Part shown: in pieces, positions 16,173 through 26,378 of the stretch | Numbering within the stretch: position 1 is the stretch's first letter | Layout: every line of letters begins with the position of its first letter | Assembly (NCBI RefSeq): GCF_052076105.1 | Contig: NZ_CP197245.1 | Span: 5,270,001-5,334,000, forward strand | Direction of reading: 5' to 3' | DNA: 64,000 nt | Source: Tardiphaga sp052076105 | Lineage (GTDB): Bacteria; Pseudomonadota; Alphaproteobacteria; Rhizobiales; Xanthobacteraceae | Notes under the pieces: generated by a model | Seen by the model: only the letters and a program-made list of their open reading frames with translations | The model's database searches: none | Told to the model about the DNA's origin: nothing | Translations under genes and position numbers: made by a program

Positions 16173-17264
16173 GTGACCACCGACCAACCGATGCTGGTGC
16201 TGGGAATCGAGACGACCTGCGATGAAACCGCGGCCGCCGTCATCGAACGCCAGTCCGACGGCAGCGGCAAGATCCTGTCCAATATCGTCCATTCACAGAT
16301 CGGCGACCACGCCCCCTATGGCGGCGTGGTGCCCGAAATCGCCGCGCGCGCCCATATCGACCTGCTAGATGGCATTGTCGGCCGCGCCATGAAGGACGCC
16401 GACGTCAATTTCGCGCAACTGACCGGCGTGGCGGCGGCAGCCGGGCCCGGTCTGATCGGTGGCGTCATCGTAGGTCTCACCACCGCCAAGGCTATCGCGA
16501 TGGTGCATGACACGCCTCTGGTGGCCGTGAACCATCTCGAGGCCCATGCGCTGACGCCGCGGCTGACCACTGCGCTGGCGTTTCCGTATTGCCTGTTTCT
16601 CGTTTCCGGGGGTCACACCCAGATCGTCGCGGTGCTCGGCGTCGGCCACTATGTCCGACTCGGCACCACCGTCGACGACGCCATGGGGGAAGCCTTCGAC
16701 AAGGTCGCCAAGATGCTCGGCCTGCCCTATCCCGGCGGCCCGCAGGTGGAACGCGCCGCATCGGGCGGTGATCCCAAGCGCTTCGCCTTTCCGCGACCGA
16801 TGCTCGGCCGGCCCGATGCGAATTTTTCGCTCTCAGGTCTCAAGACTGCGGTCCGTAACGAAGCCAGCCGTCTCATTCCGCTGGAAGAGCAGGACATCGC
16901 GGATCTCTGCGCCAGCTTCCAGGCAGCGGCGCTGGAATCGACGGCGGATCGATTGAGCGTCGGCCTCAAACTGTTCGAAGACCAATTCGGCCCACCGCAT
17001 GCGCTGGTCGCAGCCGGCGGTGTCGCCTCCAACCAGGCGATCCGCGGCGCGCTGCAGGCCGTCGCCGGAAAAGCGCAGACCACACTGATCATCCCGCCCC
17101 CGGCACTGTGCACTGACAACGGCGCGATGATCGCCTGGGCCGGCGCAGAGCGCCTTGCGCTAGGACTCACCGACACGATGGAAGCACCGCCCCGCGCTCG
17201 CTGGCTGCTCGACGCTGACGCCAAGGCGCCGGCAGGCCATTCCAAATCCCGCGCGGCTTACTGA
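16173..17264 (+). CDS. tsaD: tRNA N6-adenosine threonylcarbamoyltransferase
   Basis: A 363-residue ASKHA-fold enzyme that transfers the threonylcarbamoyl group onto A37 of ANN-decoding tRNAs with TsaB, TsaC and TsaE. Features are LGIETTCDETAAAVIE, the metal-binding His pair in NHLEAHALT, LVSGGHTQIV, GEAFDKVAKMLGLPYPGGP and the late CTDNGAMIAWAG. The start is GTG at 16173 with AAGGA 7-11 bases upstream. It diverges from hemD and is followed by gpsA 10 bases later. Confidence 0.97.
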   Translation: MTTDQPMLVLGIETTCDETAAAVIERQSDGSGKILSNIVHSQIGDHAPYGGVVPEIAARAHIDLLDGIVGRAMKDADVNFAQLTGVAAAAGPGLIGGVIVGLTTAKAIAMVHDTPLVAVNHLEAHALTPRLTTALAFPYCLFLVSGGHTQIVAVLGVGHYVRLGTTVDDAMGEAFDKVAKMLGLPYPGGPQVERAASGGDPKRFAFPRPMLGRPDANFSLSGLKTAVRNEASRLIPLEEQDIADLCASFQAAALESTADRLSVGLKLFEDQFGPPHALVAAGGVASNQAIRGALQAVAGKAQTTLIIPPPALCTDNGAMIAWAGAERLALGLTDTMEAPPRARWLLDADAKAPAGHSKSRAAY

Positions 17265-17274
17265 CTGGAACACC

Positions 17275-18255
17275 ATGGCCGACTTCAACTCAGTGGCGGT
17301 GATCGGGGCCGGTGCCTATGGCACGGCACTGGCTGATGTCGCTGCGCGCGCTGGCCGCGACGTCGTACTCTATGCGCGCTCCACTGCGGCTGCCGAGCTG
17401 ATGCAGGTATCGCGTGCCAATCCACGGCTGCCCGGCGCTACCATCGATGAGTCCGTCTTCGTCACCGCCGATCTTTCGCTGGCGGCACGCGCCGATATCA
17501 TTCTGCTCGCAGTCCCCTCGCAGCAATTGCGCGAGGCATTGACGGCGCTCGCGCCGCTATTGCCGGCGGGCATTCCGGTGGTCGCATGCGCCAAAGGCAT
17601 CGAGCGCGGCAGCCACAAATTCATGACGGAGGTCATCGCCGACGTCGCACCGCATGCGACCCCTGCCATTCTGTCGGGACCGAATTTTGCTGACGATGTC
17701 GCGGCTGGCTTGCCCACGGCCGTGACGCTCGCTTGCGCCGACGAAGATGTCGCTGTCGCACTCGTGCAGGCCTTGGGTTCGGCAACGTTCCGTCCCTATC
17801 ACTCCACCGATGTGCGCGGCGTCGAGATCGGCGGCGCGGCGAAGAATGTACTGGCGATTGCCGCAGGCATCGTCGCCGGCAAGGAACTGGGCGCCTCGGC
17901 CCTCGCAGCACTCACCACGCGCGGCTTCAGTGAGTTACTACGGCTAGGCATCGCATGCGGCGCGCGCACCGAGACGCTGTCGGGCCTGTCAGGATTGGGC
18001 GACCTGATCCTGAGCTGTTCGAGCGCGCAGTCGCGCAATTTTTCACTTGGTGTGGCGCTCGGCCGCGGCGAACAGCCGGCCCGCGGCAAACTCGCCGAGG
18101 GTGAGTTCACGGCGCCCGTGCTGATCGAGCTTGCGACATCGAAGGGCGTCGATATGCCGGTGGCAAAAGCCGTGGCAGCAATTCTGGCCGGCCAGGCAAC
18201 CATCGATCAGGCGATCGATGGCCTGCTGACGCGGCCGTTCAAGGCAGAAGGATGA
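17275..18255 (+). CDS. gpsA: Glycerol-3-phosphate dehydrogenase [NAD(P)+]
   Basis: A 326-residue cytosolic enzyme that reduces dihydroxyacetone phosphate to sn-glycerol-3-phosphate for phospholipid synthesis. The dinucleotide-binding site is VIGAGAYGTALADVAA, with VVACAKGIERGS, ILSGPNFADDVAAGLPT and the catalytic-Lys region EIGGAAKNVLAIAAGIVAGKELG. SGLSGLGDLILSCSS is the substrate-binding domain signature. It ends in a 4-base overlap with the L,D-transpeptidase gene, so tsaD-gpsA-ldt-EVE-methyltransferase form one probable operon. Confidence 0.96.
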   Translation: MADFNSVAVIGAGAYGTALADVAARAGRDVVLYARSTAAAELMQVSRANPRLPGATIDESVFVTADLSLAARADIILLAVPSQQLREALTALAPLLPAGIPVVACAKGIERGSHKFMTEVIADVAPHATPAILSGPNFADDVAAGLPTAVTLACADEDVAVALVQALGSATFRPYHSTDVRGVEIGGAAKNVLAIAAGIVAGKELGASALAALTTRGFSELLRLGIACGARTETLSGLSGLGDLILSCSSAQSRNFSLGVALGRGEQPARGKLAEGEFTAPVLIELATSKGVDMPVAKAVAAILAGQATIDQAIDGLLTRPFKAEG

Positions 18256-18803
18256 GTCTGTCGGTTCGGAACTATGTGCTGGCCGCTGCGATGCTCCTGC
18301 TGTCAGCGGGTGCATTTTTCGTCGGTTGGGACTTCCTGCAGCTCAGTCGCCGATTTCCCGAACTGGTCGCGGCAGAAGAGCGAGCCGATCTCATCACCGT
18401 CGACAAGAGTGCCCGCACGCTGACGCTATCGCGCGGCGGCACCGTGCTCACGACCTATCCGGTGTCGCTGGGCTCCACGCCGGCCGGCCACAAGACGCGT
18501 GAAGGCGACGGGCGTACGCCAGAAGGACGCTACGTCATCGATTCGAAAAACGGCCGCAGCCGCTTTCACCTCGCGCTCCATGTCTCCTATCCGAATACTG
18601 AAGACAGCGAGCGTGCGCGGCAGCAAGGCGTGGCGCCGGGCGGCGACATTATGATCCACGGCCTGCGCAACGGCATGAGCTGGCTCGGCAAGCTCCATCT
18701 ACTCCGCGACTGGACGGATGGTTGCGTCGCCGTGACAAATCGCGAGATTGAGGACATCTGGGCACGGGTCGCACCGGGGACACCCATCGATATCAGACTA
18801 TAA
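18252..18803 (+). CDS. L,D-transpeptidase (YkuD) family protein, membrane-anchored
   Basis: A 183-residue envelope protein with an N-terminal membrane anchor (about residues 8-28) and a YkuD catalytic domain. Residues around VDKSARTLTLSRGG and REGDGRTPEGRYVID match the fold, and the catalytic site is IMIHGLRNG then DWTDGCVAVTN with the nucleophile Cys. Members form 3-3 peptidoglycan cross-links or attach proteins to peptidoglycan. It overlaps gpsA by 4 bases. This is one of three YkuD proteins in the window (also 24750 and 63372), and they differ enough to be separate subfamilies. Confidence 0.9.
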   Translation: MSLSVRNYVLAAAMLLLSAGAFFVGWDFLQLSRRFPELVAAEERADLITVDKSARTLTLSRGGTVLTTYPVSLGSTPAGHKTREGDGRTPEGRYVIDSKNGRSRFHLALHVSYPNTEDSERARQQGVAPGGDIMIHGLRNGMSWLGKLHLLRDWTDGCVAVTNREIEDIWARVAPGTPIDIRL

Positions 18804-18816
18804 AAGGATAGCAGGC

Positions 18817-19233
18817 ATGGCCTATTGGCTGATCAAATCAGAGCCCGACGCCTGGTCGTGGGACGAGCAGAAAAAGGCCGGTGCCAAGGGCACCGAATGG
18901 ACCGGCATCCGTAACCACACCGCCAAGCTGAACATGATGAAGATGAAGAAGGGCGACCGCGCCTTCTTCTATCATTCGAATATCGGCAAGGAGATCGTGG
19001 GTATCGCCGAGATCATCAGGGAGCATCATCCCGATCCCACCGCCGAGCCGGGAACGCCCTGGGTCTGCGTCGACGTCAAGGCCGTGCAAGACCTACCAAA
19101 GCCGGTGTCGCTGGCAGCGATCAAGGCTGAGCCGAAGCTTGCTGACGTCGCAATCCTGAAGCAGTCTCGCCTGTCGGTACCGCCGATCACTGCCGAGGAA
19201 TGGAAGCTGCTCTGCAAGATGGGCGGGCTGTGA
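18817..19233 (+). CDS. EVE domain-containing protein
   Basis: A 138-residue single-domain EVE (PUA-like) protein. MAYWLIKSEPDAWSWDEQ, WTGIRNHTAKLNMMKMKKGDRAFFYHS and IVGIAEIIREHHPDPT are typical. EVE domains have an aromatic cage and related domains read modified bases in DNA or RNA; the role of the stand-alone alphaproteobacterial form is not known. I chose the ATG at 18817 (AGGATAGCAGGC upstream) over the longer frame, which overlaps the transpeptidase. It ends in a 4-base overlap (GTGA) with the methyltransferase gene. Confidence 0.93.
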   Translation: MAYWLIKSEPDAWSWDEQKKAGAKGTEWTGIRNHTAKLNMMKMKKGDRAFFYHSNIGKEIVGIAEIIREHHPDPTAEPGTPWVCVDVKAVQDLPKPVSLAAIKAEPKLADVAILKQSRLSVPPITAEEWKLLCKMGGL

Positions 19234-19907
19234 GCGCCCACAGCGCGGCCAAACCTGCGATCGCCGACCCCGCTGCTTTCATCCGCACCAATACGCGCCT
19301 GCTGCCGGTGCCGCTGGTGCCGGAGATCATGTTGCACGTGGCCGACGAGGCCGTGCCGCTTTGGAGCAAGACGGAGGAAGAACTCGGCGAGGCCGGATTG
19401 CCGCCGCCATTCTGGGCTTTTGCCTGGGCCGGCGGACAGGCGCTGGCGCGCTTTGTTATCGATCATCCCGAGCATGTTGCTGGAAAGACCGTCATCGATC
19501 TCGCATCGGGATCGGGGCTTGTGGCTATCGCCGCCATGAAGGCAGGGGCAAGCAGTGTCTTCGCCTATGACATCGACGCCTTTGCGCGCATGGCGATCAC
19601 ACTGAACGCGGCTGAAAATAGCGTTACGATCAATGCTCGCGGTGACGATCTGCTCGGCGGCTCATCTGTCCCCATCGCACAAACGATTCTGGCAGGCGAT
19701 ATTTTCTATGAACGCGACACCGCAGAAAGCGCCTTTGCATTTCTATCAGCGCAGGCCGTACGCGGTGCGACGGTGCTGATCGGCGATCCCGGTCGCAGCT
19801 ATCTGCCGAAGGACAAATTGCGAAAGCTGACCGAATACAAGGTGCCGGTGACGCGCGATCTCGAAGATGCCGAGATCAAAAACACCGCAGTGTGGACGCT
19901 CGCCTGA
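19230..19907 (+). CDS. Class I methyltransferase, ETF-beta lysine methyltransferase-like
   Basis: A protein of about 225 residues with a Rossmann SAM fold (VIDLASGSGLVAIAAMKAGA) preceded by PPPFWAFAWAGGQALARFVIDHPE. That preceding stretch is characteristic of the METTL20/ETFBKMT group, which methylates lysines of the electron-transfer flavoprotein beta subunit; it also resembles L11 methyltransferases. The later DIFYERD replaces the usual post-motif. The GTG start at 19230 overlaps the EVE stop by 4 bases. The substrate is an inference from motif memory; a nicotinamide- or L11-type target cannot be excluded. Confidence 0.8.
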   Translation: MSAHSAAKPAIADPAAFIRTNTRLLPVPLVPEIMLHVADEAVPLWSKTEEELGEAGLPPPFWAFAWAGGQALARFVIDHPEHVAGKTVIDLASGSGLVAIAAMKAGASSVFAYDIDAFARMAITLNAAENSVTINARGDDLLGGSSVPIAQTILAGDIFYERDTAESAFAFLSAQAVRGATVLIGDPGRSYLPKDKLRKLTEYKVPVTRDLEDAEIKNTAVWTLA

Positions 19908-19910
19908 GAC

Positions 19911-21017
19911 TCAGCCAGCCTCGGCCACCACCTGCGCCAGAAGCTGCTCGCGCTTCGATTGCGAGCGATAGCCCGTCTGCGTCGCGGCGATGCGAGCGAG
20001 GACGCCATCCTCGAAGGCCGTAACGATGGTGTCGTGCACATAGCTCTTGCGGCAAATCGCCGCCGTGTTCTGCAACTCGTCCGCCGCCGAACGCACGGCG
20101 TCGAGCACCTGCTTCTTGCGACCGCGCTCGCTCGCCGCCGGTTCGATCCGCGACAGCGTTTCGGCCACCGTGGCCGAAGCCATCAGAGTGCGAAAATCCT
20201 TCAGCGAAATCTTGATCCCGGCGATGTCGCGCAGAAACGCGTTCACCGCAGCCGTATTGACCTTGTGGATGCGGCCGACATTGTCACGATACTGGAACAG
20301 CCGCTTGCCGGGGACGTCATGCAAAATTCCGATCGCGCGCACTAGCTTGGTCGCGCTGCATTCCTTGCGTACGGCCTTGCCGCCTTTCGCCTTGAAGGCG
20401 AGCACGATGCAATCGTCTTCGAGCTGGACGTTCGACTTCATCAGTGTTGTAGCGCCGCGCGTGCCTGACAGCTTCATATAGCTCTCATTGCCGGCACGGA
20501 TCGCGGTGCGCGTGACGAGTTCGATGACAGCGGCGAGCGCGAACTCACGCGTCGGCTCGTCGCCAGCCAGAAGCGCCGAAACGTTGCGACGAATCTTCGG
20601 CAGTGCCGCCACCAGCTTCGCCAGCCGATGCGCCTTGCGCTGCTCGCGGACCTTCTCCCAGTCCGAGTGATAGCGGTATTGCAGCCGGCCGGCCGCATCG
20701 CGACCTACGGCCTGCAAATGCGACGTAGGATCAACGGCATAGCGGACTTCGGCATAGGCCGGGGGCACCGCCATGGAATTCAGCCGCTTGATCGTGCCGA
20801 CATGCTTGATCGGGGTGCCGTTGGCCCTGACGAAGGAGTAAGATTTTCCGCGCTTGAGCCGGCGGATCGTCAGCTCGGACTGATCGCCAAGCTTCAAGCC
20901 CATTTCACGGGCCAAAACCTCCACACTCGCAGGACTTGGCTTGGCCATACGGGCTGGTCGCGCGACGGAACGGGCGGAAACGGCCCGGGAAGGCGCGAAA
21001 TTCTGCTGTTCCATCAT
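19911..21017 (-). CDS. DNA topoisomerase IB (poxvirus-like)
   Basis: A 368-residue bacterial type IB topoisomerase, which relaxes supercoils through a 3'-phosphotyrosyl link without ATP. The N-terminal domain includes IRRLKRGKSYSFVRANGTPIKH and VPPAYAEVRYAVDPTSHLQAVGRDAAGRLQYRYHSDW. The catalytic domain has IRAGNESY, then VGRIHKVNTAAVN, FRTLMASATVAE and the nucleophile Tyr in CRKSYVH. It is convergent with the methyltransferase gene, with 3 bases between stops. Bacterial TopIB is an accessory enzyme found patchily. Confidence 0.93.
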   Translation of the reverse strand: MMEQQNFAPSRAVSARSVARPARMAKPSPASVEVLAREMGLKLGDQSELTIRRLKRGKSYSFVRANGTPIKHVGTIKRLNSMAVPPAYAEVRYAVDPTSHLQAVGRDAAGRLQYRYHSDWEKVREQRKAHRLAKLVAALPKIRRNVSALLAGDEPTREFALAAVIELVTRTAIRAGNESYMKLSGTRGATTLMKSNVQLEDDCIVLAFKAKGGKAVRKECSATKLVRAIGILHDVPGKRLFQYRDNVGRIHKVNTAAVNAFLRDIAGIKISLKDFRTLMASATVAETLSRIEPAASERGRKKQVLDAVRSAADELQNTAAICRKSYVHDTIVTAFEDGVLARIAATQTGYRSQSKREQLLAQVVAEAG

Positions 21018-21368
21018 AGTGTTATCTGCCTCGTCGGCCCTGTGTCTCTGCTAATGCCGTTTATTGATTTTTGGTTCCGGGCCGCTTGGCCGCCCCTGCG
21101 AGGGCGATTTAGGGGCTTCCCGCAACTATTGCGAGTCCACAGGCGCGCAATTTCGGTTACTGGTTACCGTTTAGCGGCCGAAATGGCTTTATGATGAAAT
21201 TTCCGGGCCGTCGAAACGCGAACGTGATCGGGGCTGCGACCTTGCCGACCGACCAAAGGCCTAGTCCGGCCCCGCTTGTCCAGCTATCTCGCGCCGGCGC
21301 ATATTGCGCGCAACGAGAACCGGCTGGCGGCGAATTCGCGCAGCGGTCGCACGGTGGTGGAGGGGACA
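21018..21368. other. Non-coding gap between topoisomerase IB and acs
   Basis: About 350 bases between divergent genes. It should hold promoters for both, but no clear -35/-10 pair, hairpin terminator or small gene stands out. A purine-rich ribosome-binding stretch (GGAGGGGACA) immediately precedes the acs ATG. Confidence 0.6.
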
Positions 21369-23318
<1,950 letters not shown>

Positions 23319-23355
23319 CTGCTCGCATATCTATCGACCAACATGGGGTGATGTG

Positions 23356-24477
23356 ATGGATCGTCGGTCATTCGTGTTGGGAAGTGCTGCAATTGTGACG
23401 GGCGGAGTTTCCGCCCGTGCACAACATGCCGGTCATCCGGCACTACCCGCCGCCGCTCCGTCGAAAGAGCCCTACGCCAAACTGCAGGGCGGCGTGCCGC
23501 ATCACATGACGCCTGAGCAGGAAGCGCAGCGCGTCACTGAGAGTCCCGCGCCGAAGGGACCGCAGGGCAAGTGGACATCGCGCGCTGCACTACCCTTGCC
23601 GCGCAGCGAGATGGCCTGGGCGACATCCTGGGCCGATCGCATGCATATCGTTGGTGGCTATGGTGAAGGCCGCGTCGACCGCCCCTATCACCACGTCTAC
23701 GACCCCGCTTCGGATCAATGGCTCGACGCCGCGCCGCTGCCGCGCGGCGCAAACCATGTCTCGGTCGCTGCCGATGCCGGCCGCGTCTATGCGCTCGGCG
23801 GCTTCATGCAGCAGAACCGCGGCTCGGACCAGAACGCCTATGCCTATGATGTCGCCGCCAACCGCTGGGATACGATCGCGCCGTTGCCGCGACCGCGCGG
23901 TGCCGGTGCGGCCGTTGCGCTGAACGGCAAGATCCATCTGATCGGCGGCGCGTCGGAGCCGGCGGCCGAGCGCGCCAGTGTCAGCTGGCACGAGGTCTAT
24001 GATCCCAAGACCGACAAATGGGAGACCCGCAAGGCACTGCCCGGCGCGCGCGACCATGTCGGCTGCGTCGCCACGCGCGGCGTGATCCATGTGATCGGCG
24101 GACGTTTCAATACGTTCGAGTACAATACCGATCTGCACCATGTGTATCTGCCCGAGCGCGACACATGGGAGCTGCGCGCCGCGCTGCCGACGACGCGTTC
24201 GGGCCATGGCCTTGTCGTGTATCGCGACCGGCTGTTCGCCATGGGCGGCGAATCCGGCGTGGTGCAGAACGGCCAGCTTACCCAGGGCAAGGTGTACGGA
24301 CAGATGGAGAGCTACGATCCGGCCTCCGACACCTGGCAGAGCCACGCACCGATGCTGACCCCGCGCCATGCGGTCGGCGCCACGGTCATTGGCGACTGGA
24401 TCTATGTGGCCGGCGGCGGTGCTGTCCTCGGCGGCGCGGTACAATCCGCCGTCCATGAGGCCTTTACGCTGGCCTAG
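23356..24477 (+). CDS. TAT-exported kelch-repeat beta-propeller protein
   Basis: A 373-residue secreted protein. It begins MDRRSFVLGSAAIVTGGVSARAQ, a twin-arginine signal with a cleavage region at ARA. Six or so kelch blades follow, each with a GG pair and spaced Tyr/Trp: MHIVGGYGEG, VYALGGFMQQ, IHLIGGASEP, IHVIGGRFN, LFAMGGESG and IYVAGGGAV, with recurring YDP-W units. Kelch propellers bind proteins or sugars; a galactose-oxidase-like catalytic centre is not evident. The ATG at 23356 has GGGGTG upstream. Its function is unknown, and closeness to acs (37 bases) suggests co-transcription but no shared pathway. Confidence 0.88.
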   Translation: MDRRSFVLGSAAIVTGGVSARAQHAGHPALPAAAPSKEPYAKLQGGVPHHMTPEQEAQRVTESPAPKGPQGKWTSRAALPLPRSEMAWATSWADRMHIVGGYGEGRVDRPYHHVYDPASDQWLDAAPLPRGANHVSVAADAGRVYALGGFMQQNRGSDQNAYAYDVAANRWDTIAPLPRPRGAGAAVALNGKIHLIGGASEPAAERASVSWHEVYDPKTDKWETRKALPGARDHVGCVATRGVIHVIGGRFNTFEYNTDLHHVYLPERDTWELRAALPTTRSGHGLVVYRDRLFAMGGESGVVQNGQLTQGKVYGQMESYDPASDTWQSHAPMLTPRHAVGATVIGDWIYVAGGGAVLGGAVQSAVHEAFTLA

Positions 24478-24749
24478 TGACCTCCAACGCATCGCATCTG
24501 GCTGCCCTCACGCGATTGTCAGGGGCAGATGGCCACCGCTGACCAATTTAGAGCGAGTGTTGTTTTCCGGGCATTTACTTTGTTCAGCGGATTTCCTTTT
24601 TAGGCGCTCGTTGGCGCACTCCCCCGCGCCGGCAGAGACCGGTTGTTTACACGTCCGGTCGAGAATTTCCCGTGTGCAATTGTTTTCGCTGCCTTGAGGG
24701 GCGGCACGACCTCGTCGGCCGCAACGGCCGGGCCGAACTGGAGAGATCG

Positions 24750-25265
24750 ATGTCCTTGAAGATTACAGGTGCGCTGGCAGCCACCGTTGTCATTGGCGCC
24801 CTGATGTCCCCCGCCGCGCAGGCCGCACCCAATGTGGTCGGCTTCCGCGGCGATTATGCGCCCGGGACCATCGTCGTGAAGACCAACGAGCGTAAGCTGT
24901 ATCTCGTGCTCGAACAGGGTCAGGCCGTGCGCTATCCCGTCGGCGTCGGCAAGCCCGGTAAACAGTGGGCCGGCGCGACTAAGATCGACGGCAAGTACCG
25001 CCAGCCGGCCTGGGCTCCGCCCGCCGACGTCAAGCGTGACAATCCGAACATCCCGGACGTGATTGCGGGCGGTTCGCCAGCCAATCCGATGGGCGTTGCT
25101 GCGATGACCCTCGCCGGCGGCGAATATGCCATCCACGGCACCAACCGGCCCAATTCGATCGGCGGCTATGTCTCTTACGGTTGCGTGCGTATGTATAACG
25201 AAGACATCACTGACCTCTATTCGCGCGTCTCGGTCGGCACGCCGGTCATCGTCACTCAGCGTTGA
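24750..25265 (+). CDS. L,D-transpeptidase (ErfK/YbiS/YcfS/YnhG type)
   Basis: A 171-residue periplasmic protein with a clear signal peptide (SLKITGALAATVVIGALMSPAAQA). The YkuD domain includes IVVKTNERKLYLVLEQGQAVRYPVGVGKPGKQW, the substrate loop WAPPADVKRDNP, and the active site AIHGTNRPNSIGGYVSYGCVRMYNED with the His-Gly, Ser and nucleophile Cys in the canonical SxGCxR spacing. It probably forms 3-3 cross-links or anchors outer-membrane proteins to peptidoglycan, as known for Rhizobiales. GGAGAG lies 5-10 bases before the ATG. An intrinsic terminator follows the stop. Confidence 0.93.
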   Translation: MSLKITGALAATVVIGALMSPAAQAAPNVVGFRGDYAPGTIVVKTNERKLYLVLEQGQAVRYPVGVGKPGKQWAGATKIDGKYRQPAWAPPADVKRDNPNIPDVIAGGSPANPMGVAAMTLAGGEYAIHGTNRPNSIGGYVSYGCVRMYNEDITDLYSRVSVGTPVIVTQR

Positions 25266-25288
25266 TCGCTGGCAGCTTCGCTATTCTG

Positions 25289-25322
25289 AAAAGCCGCGCA
25301 TGATGCGCAGCTTTTTGTTTTG
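25289..25322 (+). terminator. Intrinsic terminator after the L,D-transpeptidase gene
   Basis: Stem AAAAGC-C-GCGC (25289-25299) pairs with GCGC-A-GCTTTT (25305-25315) with a single C/A mismatch and loop ATGAT. A T-rich tract runs on to 25322. It lies 24 bases past the stop and just before the convergent nuclease gene. Confidence 0.8.
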
Positions 25323-25328
25323 CTGATC

Positions 25329-25892
25329 TCAGCGGCCATCACACCAGCCGCTGCGATGACCACCACCATACGGGCGCGCGTGCCCTGCGTTGAGCATTGC
25401 TGCAGATACGTTGGGCGTTTGCCTGGTCGCCACATCGGCGACCACGCGGCCGGGATATTTGTCAGGCCCGATATTGTAGATCGTGAGGCTTCCCTCGCGG
25501 AGCAACTTCGTCAGTGCGGCCGTCGCGGTTTCTGCCTTCTGAATCTCGCGCGCGCATTGCCCCTTCAGCTCCGGCGCATCGATGCCGCGCAAACGAATGC
25601 GCACGCTGACGTCTTCACCGGAACCAAGATGAACGCGCGCGCCAAAAGTGTCGCCGTCGATGGCATAGCGCATCTCGATCGGATAGCGAGCCTCAGCATT
25701 GCCAGCGCGCCTGACGATCGCCTCGGAATCGCGGGCGGCCTCTGTCTGATCCGCGCCAGGCAGGAATGGCAGCCAGCGCTTCACCGGCAGCATGGTGCCG
25801 GCGGCCAGGCCGAGCACAAATACCCACGGCATCGCCGCGGACATGCGGGAACGCCACGGCGACGCACGATGAATGCGTGATGCTGGGGTCAT
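25329..25892 (-). CDS. Thermonuclease (SNase-like) family protein, membrane-anchored
   Basis: A 187-residue protein with an N-terminal hydrophobic anchor (AAMPWVFVLGLAAGTML) and a staphylococcal-nuclease OB-fold. The catalytic signature is present: AIDGDTFGARVHLG with the Ca-binding Asp residues, then VRIRLRGIDAPELKGQC with the catalytic Arg. It is probably an extracytoplasmic DNA/RNA phosphodiesterase. The end of the fold (IYNIGPDKYPGRVVADV) is typical, with the second Arg in GR. The start could be the internal ATG at SRMSAAMPW. It is convergent with the transpeptidase gene. Confidence 0.87.
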   Translation of the reverse strand: MTPASRIHRASPWRSRMSAAMPWVFVLGLAAGTMLPVKRWLPFLPGADQTEAARDSEAIVRRAGNAEARYPIEMRYAIDGDTFGARVHLGSGEDVSVRIRLRGIDAPELKGQCAREIQKAETATAALTKLLREGSLTIYNIGPDKYPGRVVADVATRQTPNVSAAMLNAGHARPYGGGHRSGWCDGR

Positions 25893-25955
25893 CGTCCTGC
25901 GATAATGTGAGTCGAAACAGCCAGCCAGAAGAATCTGGCTACAATTACGCGACGG

Positions 25956-26183
25956 CTAGAAGTCAGACGCAATACCCTTGCGCTCCCAATCGCCGAAGCG
26001 CGTGGGCTCAGGACCTTCAGGTCCCTGAAACTCTTTCGCTTTCGCCGCAGTATTTGCTGCAGCTGCGGCCCGGCGCTCTTCCGCCTCGGCCAGCGCGCGC
26101 TGCGCGGCGGGCGTCAAAACTTTCTTCGGTGCCGGCTCATGCTCTGGCAAAGGCGTTGCGGACTCGGAAGGAATGTCGTTCAT
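25956..26183 (-). CDS. DUF1674 protein, SDHAF4-like succinate dehydrogenase assembly factor
   Basis: A 75-residue protein with a disordered Pro/Glu and Ala/Arg-rich first part and the strongly conserved C-terminus GPEPTRFGDWERKGIASDF. That tail defines DUF1674, whose mitochondrial member SDHAF4 (Sdh8) chaperones flavinylated SdhA before complex II assembly. A role in succinate dehydrogenase maturation is an inference by homology; no sdh gene is nearby. It diverges from rsmB across a 195-base gap that carries a perfect 12-bp inverted repeat. Confidence 0.9.
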   Translation of the reverse strand: MNDIPSESATPLPEHEPAPKKVLTPAAQRALAEAEERRAAAAANTAAKAKEFQGPEGPEPTRFGDWERKGIASDF

Positions 26184-26229
26184 CTCAGGTTTCCTGCTGA
26201 ACCGGCAAGGGCGGCATGCGTTACATCAA

Positions 26230-26260
26230 TCACAGTCGAACAGTTGCCGTTCGACTGTGA
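26230..26260. repeat. Perfect 12-bp inverted repeat in the rsmB/DUF1674 divergent region
   Basis: TCACAGTCGAAC (26230-26241) and GTTCGACTGTGA (26249-26260) form a perfect inverted repeat around AGTTGCC. No T-run follows on either strand, so it is not a plain terminator. Position in a divergent promoter region suggests an operator or a cruciform/hairpin control element. Confidence 0.6.
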
Positions 26261-26378
26261 GCATATAAGGGCGATTCTTACATTTGGCATATTCGCATGC
26301 GACAGAATCGCTCCCATCCAGTGGCCGCATGCTGAGCCTGCCCGCGCCATTGCCCGCCCTCAGTCGTGATGTTTTTGT

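Noticed and set aside
24492..24532. CATCTG...CAGATG hairpin after the kelch gene as a terminator
   Set aside because: The stem has a three-base bulge and a mismatch, and no T-run follows.
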